NCBI RefSeq assembly: GCF_914768025.1
Contig: NZ_CAJZCE010000003.1
Span: forward strand, 186,001-250,000
DNA from: Snodgrassella gandavensis
GTDB taxonomy: Bacteria > Pseudomonadota > Gammaproteobacteria > Burkholderiales > Neisseriaceae
Direction of reading: 5' to 3'
Length of the DNA stretch: 64,000 bases
Shown here piece after piece: positions 47,278-56,937 of this stretch (position 1 is the first letter of the stretch; every line of letters begins with the position of its first letter). The notes under the pieces were generated by a model that worked only from the letters and a program-made list of their open reading frames with translations, did not search any database and was not told where the DNA came from. The position numbers were made by a program, and so were the translations under genes.

Positions 47278-50200
47278 CTCAACCACAGGTATTAACTAAA
47301 GAGCAATTAAAAGCTTGGAGCGAGCAAATCAAAACCGGCAAGCTGTCGGCCATAGGGGAAGTGTATCAGGCGCTGGCGCAAAAGGGCTATGACTATGCTC
47401 AATGGGCATTGGGGGTGGCCACGGCTGATACCCTTACCGGCAATGGCGCCTTGCAGTTTATGCAGGCGGTAGCCAAAGACCATCAGCAAAAGCTCACCCA
47501 AGCGCGGGTTGACAGTGTACGGCGCGATATGGCGCTGGGCTATCTGGCCATGCTGCAAAAAAAACTGGAAAACGGCAAAGGCGGTAAAGATATTACCTAT
47601 TATGAAATGTTAGAATTTCATGTAAAAGTGTTTAAAGACAATAAGCTGGATATCGGCTACTGGACGCTGTATACACCGATGTCGATTATCCAGAACCATG
47701 CTTCGGCTACCGGCAGCAATGGTCAGGAAATTGACGGTGAGCAGGTTGTGGAAAATATGTGGCAGCATATGCGGGCTACTCAGGGAACCAAGATTACAGG
47801 CCCATGGGTAAGCCTGATGTTATACGGAGTAATGCGGGATGCGCAGAAAGGCTACATTTACGTTAATAAGTCCAACGGTGAGCCTGTGTCACAATACAAG
47901 ATTATCAAGGATGCTGCCTATTCATTTAAAATACCTGGCAGTATAATTTCATCAGACACAGATGTGGAGAAGTTAGCTGATAAGCTTGGCTATAAAAAAG
48001 TAGCGATTTCCAGTGCTGAGCAGCAGCAGGCGCAGCAGTGGTGCAAAGATACAGATATGGTGGCTGCTTTCACTGCTTTTACCAAGGAAATGGTTGCCGA
48101 TAATATACTTATTCATGGTTCAGCCCATACTTGGTATAAGAATTATGCTACGCCAGAAAACAAGCTTACTGGTAAGTATTTTGCCAATCAGAATACGTCT
48201 GCGACCGCGCAGAAGCGGCTGGCCAATAACTGGCAATTGGTGGGCGGCGTGATTATGACTAAATGGATTATCGCTGCGGTATTAAATGAAAATCTGGCCA
48301 ATAGTTCCAACGCGCTGCTGTCTTCTATTGATGAGACTAATTTTCTGGATAAGGGACTAGAGTTTGTTTTTGAACCACAAGCTGGGCACCGCAGGCCGGT
48401 AGCGGGTGCAACAGATGAGTATGAATTCAAATATGAGCTGGAATATATTGACGCTACGCCGGATAGTGTGGTGAATCTTTTGCAGGATTTAACCGCTAAG
48501 GGAGAAACTGATAAGGTATCGCAGTATTTGCATGCGCTGACGCGGTTAAATCCAGTGGTGGTATTGAATCCGGATTTTACGCCACAGCAAAAAAGCGTGG
48601 CTGATGTGGGTGAAGACTGGATTAAAATCCGCTGCTGGGTTATTCAGGAGATGAAATACGCTAAAGCAAAGGCATACAGTGATTATATAAATACTCTACT
48701 CCAAGGGCTGGCACCTATTCCGGTTCCCGAGATTGATATTAATCAGCGGCTAACAATGAATCTGCAGCAACAGAAAGTGCTGGTTGAGTCTATCCGGGCG
48801 AAATATGGTTTTGGTAAAGATGATGTGATTCGTTTTCGTGACGCGAATACCGGCCTGAGCTGGGTGAGTAATGGTGCAATAACTCAAGCCGGCCATGTGG
48901 TATTGATGCTTTCTGATAATGCCACAGGTACCCATTCTGGCAGTAGTTTAGGCGATGTGATTATGGGTGGCCGCGGCGATGATGTTATCGATGGTGGCGC
49001 CGGCGATGACTATTTATATGGCGGTGCCGGAAATGATACGCTGATTGGCGGTAGCGGCAATGACTTATTGTCTGGCGGTGAGGGAATAGACACTTATTAT
49101 TTCAATACCGGTGATGGGCAGGATCGCATTATCGATAGTGATGGTAATGGCTATATCTATCTGGATAATAATATTTTTTCATCATATCAATGGATAGAGA
49201 AAGACCAGAATGTATGGCAATCAGAGGATAATAAATGGCAGGTGTGGCTGAATAAAACTGGTGATTTATGTATTCAATCCCTGACAAAAAAGAAAGATAT
49301 TCTGACTATTGAGAGATGGAATTGGCGCCAAGGGAATAAACTCGGCATTGATTTACCCACTATGCGCACGCCTAAGGAAAAAAATAAAATTCTGGGCGAC
49401 TGGCGCACGAAAATCATTCATGTAGAAGGCCATTTTGAGAAAGAGCTAGAGCACCTTAAAGGCCATTATCACCATGCTTGGGATAAGCGCAATGCCGACG
49501 GCAGTATTATCGATGGTAAACAAGAAAAAGGCTTTGAAGACGTTATTTTCGGCACAGCCAAGGATGATGAGATTTTGGGGCTGGATGGCAGCGATGCTAT
49601 TGATGGCATGGCCGGTGATGATTTGATTCTGGGTGGCGACGACTCTGATCTGCTCGCAGGTGGTGGTGGCTCTGATACCATCAGGGGTGGTGCCGGAAAT
49701 GATTATATTTTTGCCAATAATCATTTAACGATATCTAAACGAGATAAGCCGAATGAGCGCTGGAAGATGCCTGCTTCTGGTAGAAAACTGCTTCATGAAG
49801 GCTCAAACTGGGGAGTATATATTGAAAATAATTCTCTGATGGTCTTCGGCATTAGCGACTGTTTTAATGAGCGCATCTCTGCTTCGGGCGATATACCATA
49901 TAGGGGGGATTTTTTATATGGTGATGATGGCAATGACTATATTGTCGGCGGTAACCTGAATGACTATATCGAAGGTGATTCAGTGGCACCGGGCAGTACG
50001 CAAGAAGGAGATGATGTTATTTTTGGTATGGGTGGCAATGATTATATTGTCGGCGGTAAGGGCAAAGATATTTTATATGGCGATGGCATTCTCTTGCAAG
50101 GCTGTTTAAATTATCTTGCTGGCAAGGCGCATGGAGACGACCATATCGATGGCGGCGATGGTGATGATGAAATCATTGGTGGCGGCGGCAATGATGTGAT

Positions 50201-52058
50201 TATTGGCGGCAATGGCGATGACCGGCTGTATGGCGATGATGGTGGAAAATCATCAATAGAAATGCTCGATAGCCAATATCATGGCAGTGACACCATTTAT
50301 GGCGGCGCCGGCAAAGACGTGATTGTAGGTGGTGGCGGCGATGATTTTCTGCATGGCGGCAATGACGATGACGTTATATATGGCGATTCTAACGATAGGA
50401 ATAGAGATTTTTCTCAATTATCATGCAATGATCATATATGGGGTGATGCTGGTAATGATCTGCTATATGGTGGCTACGGAGATGATGTGATTCATGGCGG
50501 CGCTGATCATGACGAAATTTATGGCGGCCACGGTAATGATGAGCTTTATGGCGATGAAGGCAATGACCTTATCTACGGGGATGATGAGAATAACAAAGAA
50601 ATTCAGGGTGCAGACTATATTGATGGCGGCGCCGGTAATGATAGATTAATAGGCGGTGGTGGAGACGACTGGATTTTCGGGGGAGATGGCAATGATAGGA
50701 TATGGGGCGATGAATATAAAGATTTTATCAATACTGACAGTTCAATAAAGGGGAATGACCATCTGTTTGGCGGAAATGGCAATGACATTATTGATGCCGG
50801 ATATGGTGCTGATGAAGTTGATGGCGGCGAAGGGGATGATATTATATTCGGCGGCGGTGGTTTTGATTACCTTTATGGTGGAAATGGCGACGATATAATT
50901 ATCGGAGACTTCAATAACATTATTGGTTGGGGAGTTGGTTCGGACGGTTCTAGTGATCCTATTTTAATTACAACGGAAAATTCTAAATTCACCGGCGATG
51001 ATGTTATATACGGCGGAGAAGGCAATGACAGAATATATGGAGATGTTTTGCAAGAATTAGAAAGTTTTTCTGGAAATGATGTTTTATATGGTGAAGGAGG
51101 AGACGATTATATTAATGGAGGTTATGGTAATGATTACATTGACGGGGGTATTGGTAATGACCTGCTGATTGGCAGTGACGGTGATGATGTGATTTATGGT
51201 GGTGATGGTAATGACATTATTTATGGCGACAGTGAAGAGCCTGTAAATAGCGATAATGCAAAAACCAGTGGTAATGACGTTATCTTCGGGGGAGACGGAA
51301 ACGATTTTATCAGTGGTGGCAGCGGCAATGATAATATACAGGGAGATGATGGCAATGATCAGCTGTATGGAGGCCTAGGCGATGATAACTTATATGGCGG
51401 AGCCGGTAATGATTTGCTTAATGGCGGTAAAGGCAATGACTATCTGAATGGCGGTATGGGTGATGATATGTATGTAATTAAAAACGGCGACGGCATCACC
51501 ACAATTGAAGACCATAATGGATTGTCTTATATTAAGGTTGATCAGATAAAATCGCTTACTTTCAGTGCTTATAAAGACGGAATAGTGATTAAAAACGGGG
51601 TTAAAGGCGATATTATTTATCTGCCCGGCTATAATTTGAAAAACCGGGGCAAAAATTCTGATTTAGGCAATATTATATTTACCGAAGATGGTAAGCATGG
51701 ACAAACGTTATTAAGCCTGATTACAAAGCGAAAACCTGGTGAAATGCCCCTTATTCCGCAGTTTGAAAAAGATTCGGCTATTAGTAATAACCTGTTCAAT
51801 TCTGCTGACAATAGTCTGCATGATAATTCGGGTGATTATGGCGCAGACCTTGCCAGAATTCCTGTAGAAAATGCAGCGCAGGATAACCATGCCAATAAAA
51901 TTCTCAATTCTGGTTTCAATTACGCTGATGTAATATTACTCAAGCAGGCAATGGCCGCTATGAATTCAGAATTGGCTAATAGCGGCATGGCAATATCACC
52001 GCCACAGGATAACATTCTAGGTACTGCTAATAATTATTTGTGTATTTCGGCTGTATAA
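47274..52058 (+). CDS. Large RTX (haemolysin-type calcium-binding repeat) protein
   Basis: The 1594-residue protein (start ATG 47274, with AAGAGGT upstream; ATG 47235 is in frame but lies in the duplicated leader) has a non-repeat N-terminal region of about 550 residues that I do not recognise. It is mostly helical, without signal peptide or membrane segments. Calcium-binding nonapeptide repeats (GGxGxDxhx) begin near residue 558 (GDVIMGGRGDDVIDGG), resume near 754 and run almost without break from about 876 to 1400. Between blocks is a TYYFNTGDGQDRIID domain. The C-terminus (ending NNYLCISAV) is hydrophobic like a type I secretion signal. No ABC transporter is adjacent. Confidence 0.88.
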   Translation: MSQPQVLTKEQLKAWSEQIKTGKLSAIGEVYQALAQKGYDYAQWALGVATADTLTGNGALQFMQAVAKDHQQKLTQARVDSVRRDMALGYLAMLQKKLENGKGGKDITYYEMLEFHVKVFKDNKLDIGYWTLYTPMSIIQNHASATGSNGQEIDGEQVVENMWQHMRATQGTKITGPWVSLMLYGVMRDAQKGYIYVNKSNGEPVSQYKIIKDAAYSFKIPGSIISSDTDVEKLADKLGYKKVAISSAEQQQAQQWCKDTDMVAAFTAFTKEMVADNILIHGSAHTWYKNYATPENKLTGKYFANQNTSATAQKRLANNWQLVGGVIMTKWIIAAVLNENLANSSNALLSSIDETNFLDKGLEFVFEPQAGHRRPVAGATDEYEFKYELEYIDATPDSVVNLLQDLTAKGETDKVSQYLHALTRLNPVVVLNPDFTPQQKSVADVGEDWIKIRCWVIQEMKYAKAKAYSDYINTLLQGLAPIPVPEIDINQRLTMNLQQQKVLVESIRAKYGFGKDDVIRFRDANTGLSWVSNGAITQAGHVVLMLSDNATGTHSGSSLGDVIMGGRGDDVIDGGAGDDYLYGGAGNDTLIGGSGNDLLSGGEGIDTYYFNTGDGQDRIIDSDGNGYIYLDNNIFSSYQWIEKDQNVWQSEDNKWQVWLNKTGDLCIQSLTKKKDILTIERWNWRQGNKLGIDLPTMRTPKEKNKILGDWRTKIIHVEGHFEKELEHLKGHYHHAWDKRNADGSIIDGKQEKGFEDVIFGTAKDDEILGLDGSDAIDGMAGDDLILGGDDSDLLAGGGGSDTIRGGAGNDYIFANNHLTISKRDKPNERWKMPASGRKLLHEGSNWGVYIENNSLMVFGISDCFNERISASGDIPYRGDFLYGDDGNDYIVGGNLNDYIEGDSVAPGSTQEGDDVIFGMGGNDYIVGGKGKDILYGDGILLQGCLNYLAGKAHGDDHIDGGDGDDEIIGGGGNDVIIGGNGDDRLYGDDGGKSSIEMLDSQYHGSDTIYGGAGKDVIVGGGGDDFLHGGNDDDVIYGDSNDRNRDFSQLSCNDHIWGDAGNDLLYGGYGDDVIHGGADHDEIYGGHGNDELYGDEGNDLIYGDDENNKEIQGADYIDGGAGNDRLIGGGGDDWIFGGDGNDRIWGDEYKDFINTDSSIKGNDHLFGGNGNDIIDAGYGADEVDGGEGDDIIFGGGGFDYLYGGNGDDIIIGDFNNIIGWGVGSDGSSDPILITTENSKFTGDDVIYGGEGNDRIYGDVLQELESFSGNDVLYGEGGDDYINGGYGNDYIDGGIGNDLLIGSDGDDVIYGGDGNDIIYGDSEEPVNSDNAKTSGNDVIFGGDGNDFISGGSGNDNIQGDDGNDQLYGGLGDDNLYGGAGNDLLNGGKGNDYLNGGMGDDMYVIKNGDGITTIEDHNGLSYIKVDQIKSLTFSAYKDGIVIKNGVKGDIIYLPGYNLKNRGKNSDLGNIIFTEDGKHGQTLLSLITKRKPGEMPLIPQFEKDSAISNNLFNSADNSLHDNSGDYGADLARIPVENAAQDNHANKILNSGFNYADVILLKQAMAAMNSELANSGMAISPPQDNILGTANNYLCISAV

Positions 52059-52090
52059 AGCAAGTTTCTGTTCTGTTAAATTGAATTTAT

Positions 52091-52119
52091 GCCTGTAACA
52101 ACAGTTACAGGCTTTTTTT
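52091..52119 (+). terminator. Intrinsic terminator of the RTX gene
   Basis: GCCTGTAAC pairs exactly with GTTACAGGC around a four-base loop and is followed by seven T residues, 33 bases past the stop codon. Confidence 0.93.
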
Positions 52120-52228
52120 ATGGACAAATATAGGCATCAGTTATCGATTACCATAATCAGGATGTATAATCTTTACTTGATGAAACAGCAAATATTAAAT
52201 TATTAATTTATTTATGGAGAAATAACAC

Positions 52229-53071
52229 ATGTGCCAGTTGTTAGGCATGGATTGCAATACGCCCACTGATATTGTGTTTTCTTTTGAAGGTTTTCGTTTG
52301 CGTGGTGGTTTAACAGATCATCATGCTGATGGTTTTGGTATTGCTTTTTTTGAAGGCCATGGGGTACGCCTGCTTCAGGATGACAAGCCCTGTGCCAGCT
52401 CACCGGTGGCTGATCTGGTGCAGCAGTATAGAATTAAGTCGGAAAATGTGATTGCGCATATTCGCAAGGCTACGCAGGGGCAGGCTCATCTGGTAAATAC
52501 GCATCCGTTTGTACGCGAATTATGGGGAGAATACTGGGTATTTGCCCATAATGGTAATCTGTGCCGCTTCGCGCCGGCCGGAGGAGAATATTTTAATCCG
52601 GTAGGTACTACTGATTCCGAGCAGGCGTTTTGCTATCTGCTTGAGCAGCTACGCCAGCGTTTTCGCCACAAGCCCGCACGCGAGGTTTTATTCCGTACAG
52701 TAGCAGAAATCACGGCTGAACTGCGCCAATACGGGCTGTTTAATTATATGCTTTCCAATGGCGACTGGTTAATAGCCCATGCCAGTACCCTGCTCTTTTA
52801 TATTATCCGGCAGGCACCTTTTGGTAAGGCCGTTCTGGCAGATGAAGATGTGGCCATTGATTTTTCCGCTGTAACCACGCCGCACGATCGTGTGGCGGTA
52901 ATTGCCACCCTGCCCCTTACCTGTAATGAGCAATGGCAGCAACTGGCCATTAATGAGCTGGTGATGTTTAGTCAGGGAGAAATTGTTTTGCGTGATTGTA
53001 TTCAGCCGCCGCAATATATGAGTGTGGAAGAAGGGCTGGCCGTTGCACGTAAAGCGGGGGTGAGTATGTGA
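52229..53071 (+). CDS. Class II glutamine amidotransferase (YafJ-like)
   Basis: The 280-residue protein is a stand-alone N-terminal-nucleophile glutamine amidotransferase domain. The start MCQLLGMDCN exposes Cys2 as the catalytic nucleophile after Met removal. RLRGGLTDHHADGFGIAFFEG (about 27-47), VIAHIRKATQGQAHLVNTHPF (about 73-93), FAHNGNL (about 105-111) and GTTDSEQAFCYLL (about 127-139) are family motifs. YafJ-like proteins are putative gamma-glutamyl hydrolases of unknown physiological substrate. It is monocistronic and followed by a hairpin terminator. Confidence 0.88.
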   Translation: MCQLLGMDCNTPTDIVFSFEGFRLRGGLTDHHADGFGIAFFEGHGVRLLQDDKPCASSPVADLVQQYRIKSENVIAHIRKATQGQAHLVNTHPFVRELWGEYWVFAHNGNLCRFAPAGGEYFNPVGTTDSEQAFCYLLEQLRQRFRHKPAREVLFRTVAEITAELRQYGLFNYMLSNGDWLIAHASTLLFYIIRQAPFGKAVLADEDVAIDFSAVTTPHDRVAVIATLPLTCNEQWQQLAINELVMFSQGEIVLRDCIQPPQYMSVEEGLAVARKAGVSM

Positions 53072-53113
53072 TGTGTTGGATGAAGTAGATTAATTTATCA
53101 GATATCAGCGTAA

Positions 53114-53150
53114 ATCCAAGTCGGCCGGGCTGACTTGGATAATTTTTATT
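53114..53150 (+). terminator. Intrinsic terminator of the amidotransferase gene
   Basis: ATCCAAGTC pairs exactly with GACTTGGAT around a GC-rich nine-base loop, followed by AATTTTTATT. Confidence 0.85.
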
Positions 53151-53151
53151 A

Positions 53152-53259
53152 TGGGTATGGCTGCCGTTTATCTGTGGCTGAAAGCCATCTATGTCAGCTA
53201 TTTATGTCTGGCCAGAGAGTATCAGGCCTATCTGCTGAAAATACTGAAAACTATATAGA
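53152..53259 (+). CDS. Possible 35-residue membrane peptide
   Basis: A short frame MGMAAVYLWLKAIYVSYLCL...LKTI forms one hydrophobic helix. There is no clear ribosome-binding site, and it directly follows a terminator, so it may be the end of a decayed gene. Low support. Confidence 0.2.
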
Positions 53260-53533
53260 AATTTTTTGGCGGTTAGTGAGCAAGTTGCATTATTGAGAAT
53301 ATTAATCGATTGTTGCTTAGAATATTAGCTTATCTATGGATTAACTAGCAAAAACCACTTATTGTACAAAACCATGATTATTTATTGCTTATCATCACTT
53401 GGATACGCATGAATTTATCTCGCTAGTTCTGGATTAATATCTGGATTGCCGCCAGTATTGGATTTGGAATGATGTTTATGTTTGTCTTACCCATTCCTGC
53501 TTGTGCTTATAAAACTTTATTAACAACAAATAT
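53260..53533. other. AT-rich spacer
   Basis: No coding signal is seen on either strand. Confidence 0.4.
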
Positions 53534-53773
53534 CTAAATTATTAGCATTTTAAATGCGCACATGCCTGAGTAAACACGGTATGTGATAACCATCTGAACT
53601 GGATTTTCTTTGTTTACGAAATTTTCTATCTTATTTGTTGCAATATCATTTATCTGCCTGCAAATGTGGTTTGATGTAGCTGATATACTTCGGCCATTGA
53701 GTATTATTTTATCAACGTAGATTGTTTTCACAATATGACAAAAGGTTGATTTTTTTAACATAAACCAAGCCAT
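53534..53773 (-). CDS. Small hypothetical protein, unrecognised
   Basis: This 79-codon minus-strand frame (MAWFMLKKSTFCHIVKTIYV...) has a basic, hydrophobic N-terminus and a C-terminal half with four-residue motifs that look protein-like (VQMVITYRVYSGMCAFKML). I do not recognise a family. Its first codons fall inside the 23-base hairpin arm at 53769-53791, so the true start may be the second ATG (53761). It is AT-rich. It could be a gene remnant. Confidence 0.3.
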   Translation of the reverse strand: MAWFMLKKSTFCHIVKTIYVDKIILNGRSISATSNHICRQINDIATNKIENFVNKENPVQMVITYRVYSGMCAFKMLII

Positions 53774-53821
53774 TTACCCCTCAGGCTCGCGTTTCTTCCG
53801 CGAGCCTGAGGGGTAAATGGC
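53769..53821. repeat. Perfect 23-base inverted repeat
   Basis: Arms at 53769-53791 and 53799-53821 are exact complements around a seven-base loop; the arm begins GCCATTTACCCCTCAGG. It lies 34 bases past the end of the NSS transporter gene. There is no T tract on either side, so it is not a canonical intrinsic terminator, though such a strong stem could stabilise or end the transcript. Confidence 0.85.
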
Positions 53822-53855
53822 ATAAAACCTGATTTTAATATTAACTATAGCAGAA

Positions 53856-55217
53856 TTACATAAATCCGTATATCAGGATAGCAATTACCGCTACAGGAAT
53901 AACAATCTGGCATAAAAATTTCCAGCCAGCAAATATTGCCGGGCTTAAATTCAGTTCCTGTCGAATGGTTTCCTGCTTCATCAGCCAGCCCGCAAAAATA
54001 ATGGTACCCAGACCAGTTAACGGCAGCATGAGTTTACTGGTGACGTAATCCAGAAAATCAAAAATATTTTTTCCAAATATGGTGACATCCTGCCACGCAT
54101 TAAAGGACAACAGACAGGCAATACCCAATGCCCAGATAACCACGCTGCTGACTAATGTAGCTGATTTACGGCCTAAATGGGTTTTCTCTTCCAGCAGTTC
54201 TACTGTTGGTTCCAGTAATGAAATAGAGGAAGTAAGTGCAGCAAAGGTAAGGAAGATAAAGAACAGTACACCGATGATGGTACCACCAGCCATATTACCA
54301 AAAGCAATCGGCAAGGTAACAAAAATCAGGCCGGGGCCTTCCGCCGGTTGCAGGCCGTTGGCAAATACCAATGGAAAAATAGCCATACCGGATAAAACGG
54401 CCACGATTACGTCCAGAATCACAACGGTACGGGCAGTAGAAATCAGATTAACATCTTTGCCCAGATAGGAGCCATAAGCCATCATAATGCCCATACCCAG
54501 AGACAGACTGAAAAATGCATGTCCCAATGCCGCCAATACTGCTTTACCGGTAATGGCAGACCAGTCTGGGGTAAACAGGAACGCAAATGCCTTGCCAAAT
54601 GATGGGCCACTGACAACGCCGGCATAAACCACCAGCCCAATCAGCAAAACACCCAGCCCCGGCATCATGATTTTGCATGAGCGCTCCAAGCCAGCACCTA
54701 CACCCATGGCTACAATCAAGCCAGTAGCCAACATAAACACAGTATGCCAAGTAAGCAAATGGTTTACACTGCCAAGAAACTGCTCAAAAACCTGGCTGGT
54801 GCCATCGCCATGCAGCCCTTTGAAAGTACCATTGGCGGCAAGGAAAATATAGTCAGTGGCCCAGCCACCAATCACGCTGTAAAAAGATAAAATCAGGAAT
54901 GAACCAAGCACACCGATAATGCCTACCCAGCGCCATGATTTGGACTGCCCTTCAGCAGCGGCCACATCTTCCATGGTGTGAATCGGATTTTTCTGTCCCC
55001 GCCGGCCAATCAGCCATTCAGCTACCAGAATCGGCAAACCAATCACAAACATGCAAATCAAATAAGTAAGCACAAAGGCAGAACCACCCATCTGGCCGGC
55101 CATATAGGGAAATTTCCAGATATTGCCCAAACCTACTGCTGAGCCTGCGGCGGCGAGCATAAAACCCATCCGCGAGCTCCATTGTGAATGCGATTTTTTC
55201 TTTGTTCCGCCACTCAT
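53856..55217 (-). CDS. Sodium-dependent transporter (NSS/SNF family)
   Basis: The 453-residue protein has about 11-12 membrane helices and the neurotransmitter:sodium symporter start SQWSSRMGFMLAAAGSAVGLGNIWKFPYMAGQMGGSAFVLTYL (about 10-52), whose G-x-G-N-x-W-x-F-P motif binds Na+ and substrate. The helix 6 region FSLSLGMGIMMAYGSYLGKD (about 236-255) is also typical. Bacterial members carry amino acids, often tryptophan, methionine, leucine or alanine; specificity cannot be read here. A very strong hairpin lies downstream. Confidence 0.9.
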   Translation of the reverse strand: MSGGTKKKSHSQWSSRMGFMLAAAGSAVGLGNIWKFPYMAGQMGGSAFVLTYLICMFVIGLPILVAEWLIGRRGQKNPIHTMEDVAAAEGQSKSWRWVGIIGVLGSFLILSFYSVIGGWATDYIFLAANGTFKGLHGDGTSQVFEQFLGSVNHLLTWHTVFMLATGLIVAMGVGAGLERSCKIMMPGLGVLLIGLVVYAGVVSGPSFGKAFAFLFTPDWSAITGKAVLAALGHAFFSLSLGMGIMMAYGSYLGKDVNLISTARTVVILDVIVAVLSGMAIFPLVFANGLQPAEGPGLIFVTLPIAFGNMAGGTIIGVLFFIFLTFAALTSSISLLEPTVELLEEKTHLGRKSATLVSSVVIWALGIACLLSFNAWQDVTIFGKNIFDFLDYVTSKLMLPLTGLGTIIFAGWLMKQETIRQELNLSPAIFAGWKFLCQIVIPVAVIAILIYGFM

Positions 55218-55445
55218 AACTGCCCCTTACATCCTAACTCAAGATTCAATAGAAAACTCAACATTTAACTCAACAATGTAAAATTAATTGGCAATCATGC
55301 CATGAATCGCTTTTTTGGACAAGAAATGATTGCTTATGTGCTGTCTTTCCGACTACCAACCGGATAATTTAGACACTATGTCCAAATTATCCGGCTGGTG
55401 TATTCAATTAATTCAACATCTGTTAAGGCAGTTGATAATTAATGA

Positions 55446-56249
55446 TTACAGTAAACGATGTTGTAGTGCCGGTAATTTGGTACGTACCGATTGCAGGAAA
55501 TCCGCATCCAGCTCAGCACAAATAACGCCCTCGCCCTCCGGTAATGAGGCGATTACTTCACCCCACGGATTAATAATCAGGCTGTGGCCATAGGTACGGC
55601 GGCCATTCTGGTGCTGCCCGCCTTGTGCTGAAGCCAGTACATAACACTGATTTTCAATTGCTCTGGCAGTTAATAATGTATGCCAGTGTGCCTTACCGGT
55701 GGTATAGGTAAAGGCTGCCGGTAAAACCAGTACATCAAATGGGAGCTGGGCACGGAAGAATTCAGGAAAACGCAAATCGTAACAAATACCCTGCGCCACA
55801 GCGATATGATCAACTTTCAGCTCGGGTATATCCATGCCGCGCAATATGGTATCGGCTTCGGCATAATATTCATTGGCACCGCTGTAACCAAACAAGTGCA
55901 TTTTGTGATAGAAACCAAGCAGCTCACCGGCACGCCCATACACCAGCATGGTATTAAGCACCTTGGTTTTATCGGTACTTTGTAAGGGTATGGTGCCACC
56001 AAACAATACAATACCCAATTCAGCCGCCAGTGTTTTTAAGGCAGTTTGCAGTGCCCCATCGCCGAATGTCTCTGCTACAGCTACTTTATCGGTATCGTCT
56101 TTACCCATAATTGGCCAGTATTCAGGTAATACCACCCATTCAGCCCCTGCTGCGGCAGCCTGCCGCACTAATCGCTGCATAGACTGGATATTTTCGGCAA
56201 TGTCAGTACCCGAAACCATTTGTACAATGCCAACATTGATATTGTTCAT
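55446..56249 (-). CDS. Carbon-nitrogen hydrolase (Nit1/Nit2-type amidase, nitrilase superfamily)
   Basis: The 267-residue protein has the nitrilase-superfamily Glu-Lys-Cys triad: Glu in VVLPEYWPIMG (about 39-49), Lys in YHKMHLFGYSG (about 113-123) and Cys in AQGICYDLRFPEFFRA (about 152-167). Length and the CYDLRFPE motif fit deaminated glutathione amidase or omega-amidase, both metabolite-repair enzymes. It reads as a complete enzyme with a GGAGCAAT region before the ATG. No functionally linked neighbour is evident. Confidence 0.85.
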   Translation of the reverse strand: MNNINVGIVQMVSGTDIAENIQSMQRLVRQAAAAGAEWVVLPEYWPIMGKDDTDKVAVAETFGDGALQTALKTLAAELGIVLFGGTIPLQSTDKTKVLNTMLVYGRAGELLGFYHKMHLFGYSGANEYYAEADTILRGMDIPELKVDHIAVAQGICYDLRFPEFFRAQLPFDVLVLPAAFTYTTGKAHWHTLLTARAIENQCYVLASAQGGQHQNGRRTYGHSLIINPWGEVIASLPEGEGVICAELDADFLQSVRTKLPALQHRLL

Positions 56250-56937
56250 GTATTGCTCCTTAAATACTCAAAAACTGATGCCATAACTGTAGCAGTAGGA
56301 TTATTTATAGCCTTAACTGGATTGATACGCAAATAAATCAATATTTATTGTGATGATGCAGGTAGTTGCTGTGATGGTAAAGCATTTATTGTAGAAATGT
56401 TATTCCGATTTCTAATAATATATTAATATTAATTAATAAATTTATTTTGACTTTAATATAAGGCTATTACTAGAATGATCATGAAATTAAACAGAGGTTA
56501 ATACTTAGCAGCTACAACAGTATAAGAGAGGAATAGACAGTAATACAAACCAGACCACTATTTTTAAATAATATACCCTGATTAGCTGATGATTCAGCTA
56601 TATAAATAATTACAGCAGAACTCCGAATCATTCGTCGCAAGAATTATTTATATGTATTAATAAATTTATCTAATTGACAAAGAAACAGTTATAGTGTCAG
56701 TTAACATAAAACAGCAGATTCAGTAATATCGGTATTAAGCTAAATTAAGCAACCGCTATCATCATTAAATTTATTTCATTCCAATAGATAAAAGGAGTTT
56801 GATAATAAGTTTTCAGATGAGTGCTTCAACGCATTTAACATTCAACGTTCCCTCAGCAAAAAAGACTATTCGTATAATAATGCGGCGATGGAGACTGCAT
56901 TAAAAAATATTAATAGTTTAATATTTTAAATTAAAAT
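56250..56937. other. AT-rich region with a dispersed repeat
   Basis: About 690 bases without a supported gene. It contains the second copy of the repeat found near 37017-37165. Confidence 0.5.
56750..56890. repeat. Dispersed non-coding repeat, copy 2
   Basis: ATTAAGCAACC, then ATCATCATTAAATTTATTTC, as at 37017, with later blocks ATTCAACG and ATAATGC in the same order and spacing. It lies just beyond the 3' end of the FRG-domain gene. Confidence 0.6.

Noticed and set aside
48013-48430. ORFs of 79 and 80 codons in other frames of the RTX gene
   Set aside because: They lie wholly within the RTX reading frame, which is strongly supported; they are shadows.
48949-51480. Dense short DNA repeats that could be mistaken for a tandem-repeat array or CRISPR
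   Set aside because: They are codons of the glycine/aspartate-rich RTX nonapeptides; spacing is 27 bases and the frame is open throughout.
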